DNA of 64,000 nucleotides. Origin: Fragilariopsis cylindrus CCMP1102 (taxonomy: Eukaryota; Bacillariophyta; Bacillariophyceae; Bacillariales; Bacillariaceae). The DNA lies in contig FMBT01000406.1 in NCBI GenBank assembly GCA_900095095.1, positions 62,001-126,000 of the forward strand. Reading direction: 5' to 3'. A model generated the notes under the pieces. The model was not told the DNA's origin and ran no database searches. It saw only the letters and a list, made by a program, of their open reading frames with translations. Below, piece by piece: positions 54,612-64,000 of this stretch. Position 1 is the stretch's first letter, and every line of letters begins with the position of its first letter. A program made the position numbers and the translations under genes.

Positions 54612-55793
54612 ATGTTCTCCGAAACGAATCACACCATCCTTATTGCCCTGACCTTACTATTAGCTTTACCATCATTTGATAACAACGTCCATGCAGCCTT
54701 TCTTCGAGGTGACAATCGCTTCTTGTCTACATCTAACGAAGCAACAACAGCAACAACAACAACAAAGGAAATCATTGACGAGTTCAAGAAAACTAGAGAC
54801 TGTCATTTCTCGAATCCAAGTATCAATGCGAAGTTCAGCAAGGACAAAGACTTTGTTCTAACTGTGGTCCAAGCGTACGGTCCTGCGTTGGAATGCGCCT
54901 CGGAAACATTTAAAGCCAACAAAGATATTGTGATTGCCGCAGTGGGTCAACACGATGGGGGTAAAGCACTGAAATATGCATCTGACAGTCTCAAAGCGGA
55001 CAAGGAAGTCGTAATGGCAGCCGTCCAGAGGAATGGTAAGGCGCTACAATACACAACCGATACGGTACAATCTGATAAAGCTGTAGTCATGGCTGCAGTG
55101 AAAAGTCGTGGCGAAGCTCTCTATTATGCTTCGGACAAGCTCAAATCGGATAGAAACGTTGTACTGATGGCAGTGAATTCAGATGGTTCTGCACTATGTT
55201 CTGCCTCTAAAAAGATAGCAGCAGACAGAGAAATCGTACTGATTGCGGTCAAGGATGTTGGAACCGTATTGGGTTGCGCCTCCACTGGTTTGCAAAATGA
55301 CAAAGAAATAGTCTTAATAGCCGTGAAGAAAGACGGTGAGGCTCTTCAAAGCACCTCCAAACAGTTACAAGACGACAAGGAAGTTGTTTTGGCCGCAGTT
55401 AGTAACGATGGTTTTGCGTTAGAATACGCCTCCGACAAGATGAAAGGTGATAAAGAGGTGGTGCTTACGGCAGTCGCTAGCAACGGTCAGGCGCTTTGCC
55501 GAGCGTCAGATATGATGCAAGCCGACAAAGAGGTAGTACTTGCAGCTATTCAAACGAAAGATATGGAGTGTCTTTCATGTGTTCTGCCTGGTAACGCCGG
55601 ATGTGCTGATGGAAAATTCAGAGATGATAAGGATGTTGTTCTTGCCGCATTGACTAAGGATGCCTGTCTCATGGATGATGATAAGTGTTACAACTACGAA
55701 AGTGAATGGTTGTCGGATCGCTTGAAAAAAGATAAAGACGTAGTTGCAGCAGCTGCAAAATGCAACTGGAAGTGCCCAAACAAGCATTACTAG
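54612..55793 (+). CDS. Secreted DUF4116-repeat protein
   Basis: 393 residues, intact. The N-terminus MFSETNHTILIALTLLLALP with NNVHAAF is a signal peptide with a likely cleavage near residues 26-29. The remainder is about a dozen tandem ~24-residue units of the form DKEVVLAAV...G.AL.YASD.LK.D, e.g. DKEVVMAAVQRNGKALQYTT and DKEIVLIAVKKDGEALQSTS, as in DUF4116 repeats of stramenopiles. Paired cysteines occur at the ends (C...C in LECASET and the C-terminal CNWKCPNKHY), consistent with an extracellular, disulphide-bonded protein. The function of the family is unknown. Codon use is notably richer in G/C than that of neighbours and there is little low-complexity sequence. Confidence 0.85.
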   Translation: MFSETNHTILIALTLLLALPSFDNNVHAAFLRGDNRFLSTSNEATTATTTTKEIIDEFKKTRDCHFSNPSINAKFSKDKDFVLTVVQAYGPALECASETFKANKDIVIAAVGQHDGGKALKYASDSLKADKEVVMAAVQRNGKALQYTTDTVQSDKAVVMAAVKSRGEALYYASDKLKSDRNVVLMAVNSDGSALCSASKKIAADREIVLIAVKDVGTVLGCASTGLQNDKEIVLIAVKKDGEALQSTSKQLQDDKEVVLAAVSNDGFALEYASDKMKGDKEVVLTAVASNGQALCRASDMMQADKEVVLAAIQTKDMECLSCVLPGNAGCADGKFRDDKDVVLAALTKDACLMDDDKCYNYESEWLSDRLKKDKDVVAAAAKCNWKCPNKHY

Positions 55794-56977
55794 ATATTTA
55801 CTAAACAACCTTTAATTTACTGTAGTAATCACCCTTTAGATCATAATAATTTCAACCAAAATCAGTCTATTCAAATTATCCCAATCTAGCTCCAAACGAG
55901 CAACAAACATTGACTGCATGTCGTTCTATGATAAATTGTTACTATTGTGTTAAGAACCACGTTGAATTGTTTGTTCCCAAAGTTGCTGTTTGACCACGAA
56001 AATTGTACAGTAGTCGATCAAGAAAGCGCAATGCGACAATGCTATACGTACGTATGCTTCTACTATTGTACTGATGTCTCCCAAATACATGCCTCATTGT
56101 CAATGGCAAAACCCAGTATAGCGGGATGGAGAGAGACGAGATCATTATATATACCAGCGGCAATATATAAAACATGGAGTAGTTGACGATACTGTATGCA
56201 GGACCAAAGCAAAACAGCAAGAACACCTAGGAATGATTCCTCATTTGTCATTGTCTTTAGTTGTCATGCTCCAGAATTTTTTCCTATTATCAGTGTACCA
56301 TGATGATGTGTGAGATATAATGACGCAATCTAGGTATGTGCAGCTAGCTACTACGTAGCATTGTATAACTGAACGTGACGTAAATGATAATACGCCGAGG
56401 TCATCGATCGTCTTCCTAACTTTATATCATGCATCGAATGCGTACGAGTGAAGTACAGTCTTTTTATCCATGTCTCAAGGATTGTTATTATTTAGCTGTG
56501 TTCGCGCGCGCCATCGCTCTCACCGCATCTTCTTAAGATATGTTTTCCCCCAATCAAATCAAAAACAAAGATCACGACAAAAACAGATTGCAGATGATTT
56601 AATTTTCGAATTCAAAAATTCTTTCACCTCATTCTCGATTTCGACGATTGATTGTGATTCTTCTCGACATCTCGACATCAGGTATTTTTCTATAAACAAA
56701 CAACATCTAACTACAAAAGAAGTTAGAGACAGCGATGCATGTTTTGGTGGCAAAGACCACTTACTCGTTTCAGGGTGTTCCATTCTATTCTATCTTTAAA
56801 AAGGTTCTCCTATCGATCTGAAAGAAGTGAATAATAATAATAATAATTATTATACCTAATAAGCTTCTAAGAAATAATACTAGAAGAAGGAGCGAGATAG
56901 AGACTTTCAGGAGAGAGATTTCAGGAGAGACAAACACCCAACCAACACAGAAGCGCGAAAGTTATTAAAAATACAAT
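55794..56977. other. Intergenic region
   Basis: 1.18 kb upstream of the LON-domain gene. The short open frames here look non-coding. An (ATA/ATT)n patch lies near 56831-56852. Confidence 0.5.
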
Positions 56978-59008
56978 ATGCCACTTCCGTTAGTATCAAC
57001 GTCGCTGATGTTGACAAGGACCATCGGAATAGCTTTTCTGTTACTCTTATCGCTATCATCATCGTCATCATCAGTTGGTGTATTTAGTTTTGTTATAACA
57101 ACAAGAGGTACAGGAACAGTGACGACTTCTCCGTTATTGCTATTCGTTTCATCAAATGATAGTAATGAAAATGAAAAAAATATAGAAAATAATAAAGGTG
57201 GTAGTGGAGAAGAAGAATCAGAAGAAGATTTTCAAAGAAGGATGGCAATTGTACGTTCCTTACAAATGTCATTTTATGGTAGTAGTGCTATTAAACCTAC
57301 GACCGAAGCAGAAACTAATGATGATGACAATACTGCTGCTGATATTAACAAAGAGAATGATAATATCGTGGATGTGGATGGATTACCTGAATATAATATT
57401 GAAAATGGTTCAATAGAAAGATTATCATTATTCCGTGCAGCATGGCATGAATTACCAGGACGATCGAATGTATTGATCATACGTGATCCTGTTTACACAA
57501 ACATGTTTGAACGAATGTTCTATACACACACTTATAGTAACAGTGACCATAAGAATAAATCACCATGGATGATGTTTGGACATTTGTATATGCCAAAGGA
57601 TTTTTTCGGTGATAAAACAAAGTATCCACTTCGATCAAATAATGATACAAAATATAAATTATCGACCTGGAATGAAACTAATTATAATAAACGTAGTACT
57701 GTGTCATCCGATTCTGCTGCTGCTGCATTATCATCTACAGCTGTTTTAGGTACGTTGATGTATGTACGCGATTATCGTAGATTAAAAGATGGAAGAATAT
57801 TAGTCTTAGTTCATGCATCGGAACGATTTGTGATTGATTCTATACATCAAGAAATACCATATTCTATTGTAGATGTGAAACTTCTACCTGATATAGAAGA
57901 ATTGCATCATGAAGCAGGACAAGTAGGAGTAGGATTGTCATCATCAAAGGATAATAGTAACGATGATGATGAACAGCTTTTATTGGATCGTATAATAAAT
58001 GAAGATGAAAGCTTACAAGTTGGACCAGCACGGAATAAGGCGATACAAGAATCAATCCAAAAATATCATGGTTATGAATGCAATCCAAATCAAAAATTAA
58101 ATGGTATACCTACAAAAAGTGATTTAAGTATTGCGGATATCACACATGATGCTATATCAAGTGTCTTACCATATTGTCCATTTATTGACGATGACTTCAA
58201 CTTCGACGACGACAATAATGATAACAACGACGACAAACAGAGAACCACAACGAGTAATACAGCAGTAACAACAACAGCAAAAGTAACAGAAGAAGGAGAA
58301 ACAACACCTTCACCTTCCTTAGAATTACAACTCCTTCTTAAAGGTATAATGAAAATCCCACCATCCGATAAAAGATTTAACTATGGTAGCAATGAGTGGA
58401 CGACAGATGAATTAGAACATGAATTATGGAAGATTGTGGATGAATTTTTGATTGTAACAAATAAAACTAATACTATATCACCACTATTATTAGAACTACG
58501 TAATAGTAGTAATCAGAAGAATCAAAATCAAAACAAAAACAAAGAAGAAAAAGAGTTTAGCAATTATTATCCCAATCATCGACGACAACGACGTTTTAGT
58601 TATTCTGTTGCCTATTTACTAGAGAGCGTATTACCAATCGGGATTACTACAACCAGTACCAGTACAGGTAGTACTGCAAGTAGTAGTACCAACAATAATA
58701 GCAATCTTAATGAAGGTCGGTATAGTGATAATTTTCGTAATGGTGGTCGTCGTTATAGTAGCAGTAAAGATAATAAAAGTTATGATAAAGCAACAACAAA
58801 GACGTCTTCATCATCAACATCATCAACAACGAAAGATAATAATAATAATGGTAATGGTAATATTATTGATCATGATTCATATAGTGATTATTTAATGGAT
58901 ATTAATGAGATACAACAATTTCGTTCTATATTATTATCTATTCCATCCACAAGACAACGATTACGATTTGTATTAGAAACATTTTATCAATGGAGATTTT
59001 ATCTATAG
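56978..59008 (+). CDS. Plastid-targeted LON substrate-binding-domain protein
   Basis: 676 residues. The presequence MPLPLVSTSLMLTRTIGIAF is followed by a leucine/serine core and GVFSFVITTRGTG, which could serve as an ASAFAP-like plastid-entry site. The core (about 145-310) resembles the LON N-terminal/PUA-like domain: LFRAAWHELPGRSNVLIIRD, ERMFY, GTLMYVRDYRRLKDGRILVL, HASERFVIDSIHQEIPYSIV, VKLLPDIEEL. No AAA ATPase or protease domain is present, so it is a stand-alone LON-domain protein as known from plants and algae. The C-terminal half has Asn/Asp/Thr-rich inserts but ends with an ordinary helix, EIQQFRSILLSIPSTRQRLR. Role unknown: perhaps substrate selection in plastid proteolysis. Confidence 0.75.
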   Translation: MPLPLVSTSLMLTRTIGIAFLLLLSLSSSSSSVGVFSFVITTRGTGTVTTSPLLLFVSSNDSNENEKNIENNKGGSGEEESEEDFQRRMAIVRSLQMSFYGSSAIKPTTEAETNDDDNTAADINKENDNIVDVDGLPEYNIENGSIERLSLFRAAWHELPGRSNVLIIRDPVYTNMFERMFYTHTYSNSDHKNKSPWMMFGHLYMPKDFFGDKTKYPLRSNNDTKYKLSTWNETNYNKRSTVSSDSAAAALSSTAVLGTLMYVRDYRRLKDGRILVLVHASERFVIDSIHQEIPYSIVDVKLLPDIEELHHEAGQVGVGLSSSKDNSNDDDEQLLLDRIINEDESLQVGPARNKAIQESIQKYHGYECNPNQKLNGIPTKSDLSIADITHDAISSVLPYCPFIDDDFNFDDDNNDNNDDKQRTTTSNTAVTTTAKVTEEGETTPSPSLELQLLLKGIMKIPPSDKRFNYGSNEWTTDELEHELWKIVDEFLIVTNKTNTISPLLLELRNSSNQKNQNQNKNKEEKEFSNYYPNHRRQRRFSYSVAYLLESVLPIGITTTSTSTGSTASSSTNNNSNLNEGRYSDNFRNGGRRYSSSKDNKSYDKATTKTSSSSTSSTTKDNNNNGNGNIIDHDSYSDYLMDINEIQQFRSILLSIPSTRQRLRFVLETFYQWRFYL

Positions 59009-59061
59009 TAAATAAATGAAGGAATGATCGAACGACAGGTTACTGCCGTCACTATCATTAT

Positions 59062-59092
<31 letters not shown>
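59062..59092. repeat. (CAG)10 microsatellite
   Basis: Ten CAG units in the 179-base spacer between the convergent LON-domain and capping-like genes. Confidence 0.9.
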
Positions 59093-59094
<2 letters not shown>

Positions 59095-59187
59095 GAACAA
59101 CATCAGAAACGTAGAGGATGAGGATGTTTTAAAATAGACGTTTCCGGATACCGGATAAGGTTTTTTTAAATATTTATATACAGTAAA

Positions 59188-61233
59188 CTAGTAGTCACTA
59201 TCGTACATGCGATCATAATCGTTGAAGTCATTATGATACTCATCTCTGTAATGGTCAACGTTATTAGGGACTACTTCGCAAGCACTTCCTCCAAATTTAT
59301 AATACTGAGCAAGAGCTGATGCATTCATCGTAGATGACGAGCCTTTCATCATATATGATTCAGTTGCTTCGTTATACTGTGCAATTTCATCTGATTGAGA
59401 AAAGTATGCATTTTTTGTGTCAGGTAGAATTTCAACTTCGTCAATTGTATCTTTCCATAGTTTTGAAATCTTGCGAAACCGAACTAAATCATGGATTGGA
59501 AGATAAAGCAAGAACAATCCTTCCAGCAATGGTGGAAATACTCGATCCACTAAATGTGCGTCCTGTTGTTGAACCAAATTGTGTAGATTTTGCTTCTTGA
59601 ACACAGCGGTGGCACACAAAAGAGACATTTCTTCGTCCTTAAATTGGAATAGCTCAGTATTCAACTCAGAATTATGTGCACTATTTTTGAATTGTACTTC
59701 TTCCAAAGATACGTTACGACGGATGAGATCCATTATTTCGTTGGCGACGCTAATTGCATTTGCACGTTGTAGGTCTTTTCGTACGCGCTTGAAGCACAAC
59801 TCAACGTTCCCCCTATCGCCTACAAAACGTGGAATGACTTCAACTATACCATGTTTTGCAAGTTCTACGCAGTCATTCGGTACCATTAAAGTGCATCTAC
59901 TCATGGTGTTATTGATATCAGTGCCGCCGAACATGCTTTGATCCGGACAACATTCCGATCTACAAACAAAGTCCATTTCAGCATCAGCGACGCCGAGTAT
60001 GCCGCATTTAGAGCAATGCATAATTTTTCGATTGGCGACTGGTAATTCTTCTCCACAACAACACGATTCTAAGCTGCATGACCTACTCTTCAACCATTCG
60101 TAACTTTCGTCCATCCGATCATTTGCGATTGAGATCCGATCTTCTCTATCAGCATCATGGACATCGTCATCAATACCTATGTTTTCGCTATTGCCATTTT
60201 CCCTCAGAAATTTTACCGGAAAAGACCATGTATCGACGTGTAAACTCCAATGACAACCTTGTACTGAGTCGCTTATGTTTTGAGGGGGAATAAAACGAGA
60301 GTATGTATCCCTTTCGTATATATATGTCAGGAAACGTGTATGCGTCTGATTTCTTTCCTGAGGACCACCAATGGCAACGTCAATGGTCAGCTCATTAGAA
60401 GGCTTCCATTTCAGGACCGAACGACTATTCTTGATCAGATAAGAATCATTATGATAATCATTGTAGAACACAGGCGTAAAGACAAGTCCATCAGTCTTAT
60501 AAGGAAGGTTGTTCCAATGATCTTTCCACATATTGTATGATTTATTTGCGGAAACGACCGGCCTCACAAAAAGGCCTGGAGTACTGATCTTTTCAACAAT
60601 TTCTCTCAATAACTCGTGTCTTTTAATATACGAGTCGTTGATGCGTCTTTGTCCTCTACCTCCATACTGGTTGAAAAGATCGCAACCTTCTCTGTGTCGC
60701 TGGTATTTCGTATACGTTTCCGATGGAATATCAACGATATCAAACGCGAGAACAACTTGATACGACGGTGTGCCTTCTGTAACAACCTCTGTTTCTAGAA
60801 GGAAGTTGTCAATATTTCCATTGTAATCTCCTTCCAATTCGACTCCATTTTGAATTAAAAACGCCTCGTTGTCGTCATACTATCACAATACATGACGAAG
60901 ACAGAAGAAAAAGTTGATGAGAGAATGTATTATTTTTCATCGCGTCACAAGATATTATAAATACTCAAAAGTTTTCAGCAGACTCACAAAGTAACCAAAA
61001 GAGTTATACCCTACGTTGTGTAGCTTTGCTGGACTGATTAGGTACAGATGCTTGTTCGTTTTACCTAACCAGAGCAAAAGCATCCTCTCACCGACTGCTT
61101 TCGGTCCGACAACGTAATCGTAGTTCTCAAGATAATGTATCTTGTCGTGGGTAAGATGCGATGATGCACTGATGTGAGCTATTAAATCTTTATGATCACC
61201 AAACCTAAACTTACCAAACCCATGACTGGACAT
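59188..61233 (-). CDS. mRNA-capping-like nucleotidyltransferase fused to Cys cluster and F-box-like tail
   Basis: Two exons: 61233-60988 and 60879-59188, with GTGAGT...TAG intron of 108 bases, phase 0; 645 residues. The nucleotidyltransferase motifs appear in order: motif I-like GPKAVGERMLLL (Lys45), IIIa-like YQVVLAFDIVDI, IV YKTDGLVFTP (~212), V LKWKPSNELTIDVA (~239). After an OB-fold start (CHWSLHVDTWSFPV) comes a Cys-rich insert (~350-393: CSLESCCCG, CSKCG, CRSECC), then motif VI-like FKRVRKDLQRAN (~446-456). The C-terminus has an F-box-like helix set (~530-563, PPLLEGLFLLYLPIHDLVRF). Motif I of true guanylyltransferases is KxDG; here it is KAVG. The protein may be an active NTase of altered specificity or an inactive relative. 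No RNA triphosphatase part is seen. Confidence 0.75.
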
Positions 61234-62116
61234 TGTTTAATTTTCTCGATTAATTCAGCTTTGTAATTGATGCGAGAGATTATTTCCATTGATATTGACT
61301 AAAGCAAGTAGTAGTCATGCATATATTAATATAGATGAAGATGATACGGTTTCTTATAATTATATAATGGGGAGAAAAGTAAGAATTGATGAAAGCCTTT
61401 CAACGGATCGTGTAGTTGACGAGGAGGTTGTTATGCCGGAAATATAGTCTACTCTTTGAGATGTGTAAATTTCATTATACAGCTACACTAAATTTTTCAA
61501 GATTTGAAATGTACCAGTATCTTCAAGTACTTTTACCTAGTTGTCAAATATTCTCGTGCGCTTTCAATTCTCACCGGGATCATCGCGTGACAAAAATTTC
61601 AATGGATTGTTCTTGGATGGTGCATAATAATATGTTGAAGTTTTTTAAAGGACTAAAATATGCATTCCTCGCAATTTTAGATACTTTTCTCAGTCGTGTA
61701 TGTCTTATTTCACATACTGATTAGAGTTAGAGCGATCGCTAATCGTGAATTTATTACCATGAATCAACGAGGATGTCCAGCAAACGCAGGCACGATGACC
61801 GAGAATAAAAACGACGAAAACGATAAATAAAATAAAAATTCAAAATCTTCTATCTATCTCGTCATCGTCTAACGAGCTCACATCATCATAGCTACAGTAC
61901 TATCATCATTCCTACATACACAACGAACCGAGGAAGTCAGTCATTCTACAATCATCACCATCATCGCATACTACTGTACTAGTAATCGATTACATTACCG
62001 AGGCATTCTTGTGTTATCCTATTTGCCATTTCATTATATATTCATTCCGAACTTATATTTGCGTGACTTCAATTCAAATCATCCATCCATCAGCCTAGCC
62101 CGTCCGTCCATCCATC
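61234..62116. promoter_or_regulatory. Divergent intergenic region
   Basis: 883 bases between the capping-like gene (-) and the ubiquitin-like-domain gene (+). A 102-codon plus-strand frame at 61416-61724 has no family features and I leave it out. TCATC-rich leader before 62117. Confidence 0.5.
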
Positions 62117-64000
62117 ATGAGCACTAATACTACTACTCCAGCCGACGATGATGACATCGACAAGAACGTTAGTAGTCCTGTCAGCAGTCCTGTAAATAGT
62201 CCTGTAAATAGTCCTGTCAGTAGTCCTGTCAGTAGTCCTATCAACAGTCCTATCGCCAGAAGAAAGTCTAGTTTGACACCACCTCGACCAAGTAAATTAT
62301 CACTTCGTTCGTTAGGTGATAAAAAAAATGCAAGAGGTACCCCAACCGGAGGTGGAGGTAGTGGAAATAATAATTTCGGTAGTAGTAGAAGTTCTCATCA
62401 TTCAAGAATATCCATTGGATCCACTGGATCCGCAACAAGTGCAGCAACAGGAAGTAATAATCCGATCACCAATGATATCAAATTAAATATATTAGTTCAT
62501 GATAAACTTCCAAAGGTTCAAAAATATAATCAATTTCAACGTTGGAAAGGTAACTTTTTAACAAAATTTGATTCTTATTTATGTGAATCTGGTACAATTC
62601 CAGCCAAGATAGCATCAGAAAAATTACAAACGACATTAGAGGTATGTTTACAACGTTCTATTGTTCTATTAAAACATATTGATAATGGTGATTTATCTGT
62701 TACAACTGGTAAAAAGACGGTCAAGGCAAGTTTGTCATTAAAAGAATTTTGTAATTCATTAGATGCCTGTCGGAATGAATTACAACAATCCATTCCTGCT
62801 ACCAAATCAGACGAACGACGATCGAAATATACAAAATTTCAAATCGGTTCCGCATTAATACATTCTAGTTTTCCACAATATATTGCAATGAAACAATTAG
62901 AAGATTCGGTACAGACTATATCCACCCTAACTATGGATCAAGAAAATAATGATGATGTTTTAGATAAACAACAACGTGAATTATTTTTACATTATCAAAA
63001 ACAAGTCTCTAGATTTTGTGATGTCATGGCAGATTTAGATTTATATGATATTATGATGAAGTGTGTCGAGTTCTTTCATCAACCACCCGATAATAATGAT
63101 GAAAGTGACTGTGGTTCCGAAGAAATAACAATATTTATTCAACGGTATAATGCTCAAAAAGGACAACAACAACAACAATCAGAAAACGACGACGCTGCAG
63201 TATTAAAAACTGTGAAAGTGGATGTAGATGAAAATGAAACAATTGCAAATACAGTATCCTCCTTCGTATTAGAAGAACTTGGTGTTCCGAAGAATGAGAA
63301 CAAATTAACAATACGATATGGTAAAGATGATGATATAGTCATTCAAAATCCAAATAAAGCAACATTGCGTGATTTAGGTATTGACAATGGTGATGTATTG
63401 ACAGTTGAACAACAATGTATTGATATAACAATTCATCGTAAAACAACAACCGATGGAAAACCAATTAAAGGAGGAAAAGTTGGTGATGTTAAAATTAAGA
63501 TATCAATTGAACCAATGGCAACATTAAAAGAATTGAAAATCAAGATTGCGGAATCGCTGTCGCCGTTTGATGTTGATGACGATGATGGATCCGAAGGAAA
63601 CATTGTCGATGATCAAATCTTATTCCTTGTTTCACCATCAAATAGTAGTAGTAAAGGATATAACGGCAACAACAAAAGCAACAGCAGTAGCAACAACAAA
63701 AGCATTGAGTTATCTGATAATGATAAATCATGTGCCGATTATGGTATTATAATGGGAGCTGTATTAGATTTAAAATTTCCTATCAAGGAGAATGCACCAG
63801 ATGCAATCGTCAACGAAGAAGATGAACCAATTATTATTGTGGATACGAAATATGGTACAATGTTTTCTATTAATCATAAAGAAGCAATTACAAAAGGGGT
63901 TGTGACACCGGTATCAATGAACGACGCACTAATTTTTCAAGAAATAACCACAAAAGAGATTGATATAGAACGATTAAAAAAATCAATGTTAGAATCCCCT
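62117..64000 (+). CDS. Ubiquitin-like-domain protein, 3' end beyond window
   Basis: ATG at 62117; the frame is open for 628 codons to the window edge. Residues ~18-47 are a run of SSPV/NSPV/NSPI units, i.e. many Ser-Pro sites for proline-directed kinases, encoded by an AGTCCTGTC-type repeat. A helical region (LPKVQKYNQFQRWKGNFLTK, then LEVCLQRSIVLLKHI) follows. From ~365 there is a ubiquitin-like fold: KTVKVDVDENETIANTVSSF, KLTIRYGKDDDIV, TLRDLGIDNGDVLTVEQ. A second starts at ~435 (IDITIHRK, IKISIEPMATLKELKIKIAE) and a third, incomplete, element lies near ~571 (IIIVDTKYGTMFSINHKEAI). The helical-plus-UBL order could be NPL4-, BAG- or UBX-like, but I cannot assign a family. Probably a ubiquitin-pathway adaptor. 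Confidence 0.75.
   Translation, partial: MSTNTTTPADDDDIDKNVSSPVSSPVNSPVNSPVSSPVSSPINSPIARRKSSLTPPRPSKLSLRSLGDKKNARGTPTGGGGSGNNNFGSSRSSHHSRISIGSTGSATSAATGSNNPITNDIKLNILVHDKLPKVQKYNQFQRWKGNFLTKFDSYLCESGTIPAKIASEKLQTTLEVCLQRSIVLLKHIDNGDLSVTTGKKTVKASLSLKEFCNSLDACRNELQQSIPATKSDERRSKYTKFQIGSALIHSSFPQYIAMKQLEDSVQTISTLTMDQENNDDVLDKQQRELFLHYQKQVSRFCDVMADLDLYDIMMKCVEFFHQPPDNNDESDCGSEEITIFIQRYNAQKGQQQQQSENDDAAVLKTVKVDVDENETIANTVSSFVLEELGVPKNENKLTIRYGKDDDIVIQNPNKATLRDLGIDNGDVLTVEQQCIDITIHRKTTTDGKPIKGGKVGDVKIKISIEPMATLKELKIKIAESLSPFDVDDDDGSEGNIVDDQILFLVSPSNSSSKGYNGNNKSNSSSNNKSIELSDNDKSCADYGIIMGAVLDLKFPIKENAPDAIVNEEDEPIIIVDTKYGTMFSINHKEAITKGVVTPVSMNDALIFQEITTKEIDIERLKKSMLESP

Noticed and set aside
61416-61724. 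102-codon plus-strand frame
   Set aside because: No recognisable domain, lies in a divergent promoter region, and has random-looking composition.
1-64000. tRNA and rRNA genes
   Set aside because: I looked for A/B-box and T-loop words and found none in a cloverleaf context; a covariance-model scan would settle it.

Overview
This window reads as nuclear DNA of a diatom, probably a pennate one, though the species cannot be fixed from sequence alone. The evidence is the family mix: an NDVLCGRG/NNHSGN (DUF6824-type) protein, stand-alone helicase-associated-domain proteins, a diatom-type HSF, a diatom leucine-rich-repeat family, a diatom ankyrin-like family, DUF4116 repeats, and two proteins with a signal peptide followed by an ASAFAP-like plastid-targeting motif. 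Genes are mostly single-exon or carry a few short GT-AG introns. Coding and non-coding DNA are full of trinucleotide and hexanucleotide repeats that encode poly-Q, N, S, D and DG/EN tracts. No tRNA, rRNA, CRISPR array, transposase or reverse transcriptase could be recognised.

Layout. 0-5.1 kb: DUF6824-type gene (-), a broken unknown gene (-), LRR gene (+). 5.6-16.4 kb: ankyrin/SEC-C/MYND gene (-), then two paralogous helicase-associated (HA) repeat genes (+ and -) on either side of a BIRC6/UBE2O-like E2 ubiquitin-conjugating gene (-). 16.4-20 kb: MATH-BTB-SAP gene (+), plastid SET-domain methyltransferase (-). 20.4-31.9 kb: an inverted segmental duplication of a PEP-synthase-like gene. The right arm holds the long four-exon gene (-), the left arm a truncated copy (+), and a very long GT25-like glycosyltransferase gene (-) lies between them. 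32-40.3 kb: ankyrin-like diatom gene (+), 2OG-Fe(II) dioxygenase (-), five-exon ATP-citrate lyase (+). 40.5-46.7 kb: a tiny gene for a probably N-myristoylated 50-residue protein, a 4.2-kb ORF-free strongly CpG-depleted block, then the HSF upstream region with internal repeats. 46.8-64 kb: HSF (+), PIN-domain RNase (-), second MATH-BTB-SAP gene (-), secreted DUF4116 protein (+), plastid LON-domain protein (+), an mRNA-capping-like nucleotidyltransferase fused to a Cys cluster and an F-box-like tail (-), and the start of a ubiquitin-like-domain protein (+) that runs off the window.

Themes. Protein turnover is over-represented (E2, two BTB proteins, F-box fusion, ubiquitin-like protein, LON domain). 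Citrate lyase and the PEP-synthase-like enzyme belong to central carbon metabolism. Seven otherwise well-conserved genes carry about nine single-base frameshifts, mostly at A/T homopolymers. This is most simply read as assembly indels, but it needs to be resolved before any of them is called a pseudogene.

Most notable observations: the CpG-depleted block; a 23-bp near-perfect palindrome shared by two divergent promoter regions; the inverted duplication whose truncated arm is bracketed by ~60-bp direct repeats; the capping-enzyme/F-box fusion with an altered motif I; and the GNWC motif pair in the HA proteins.
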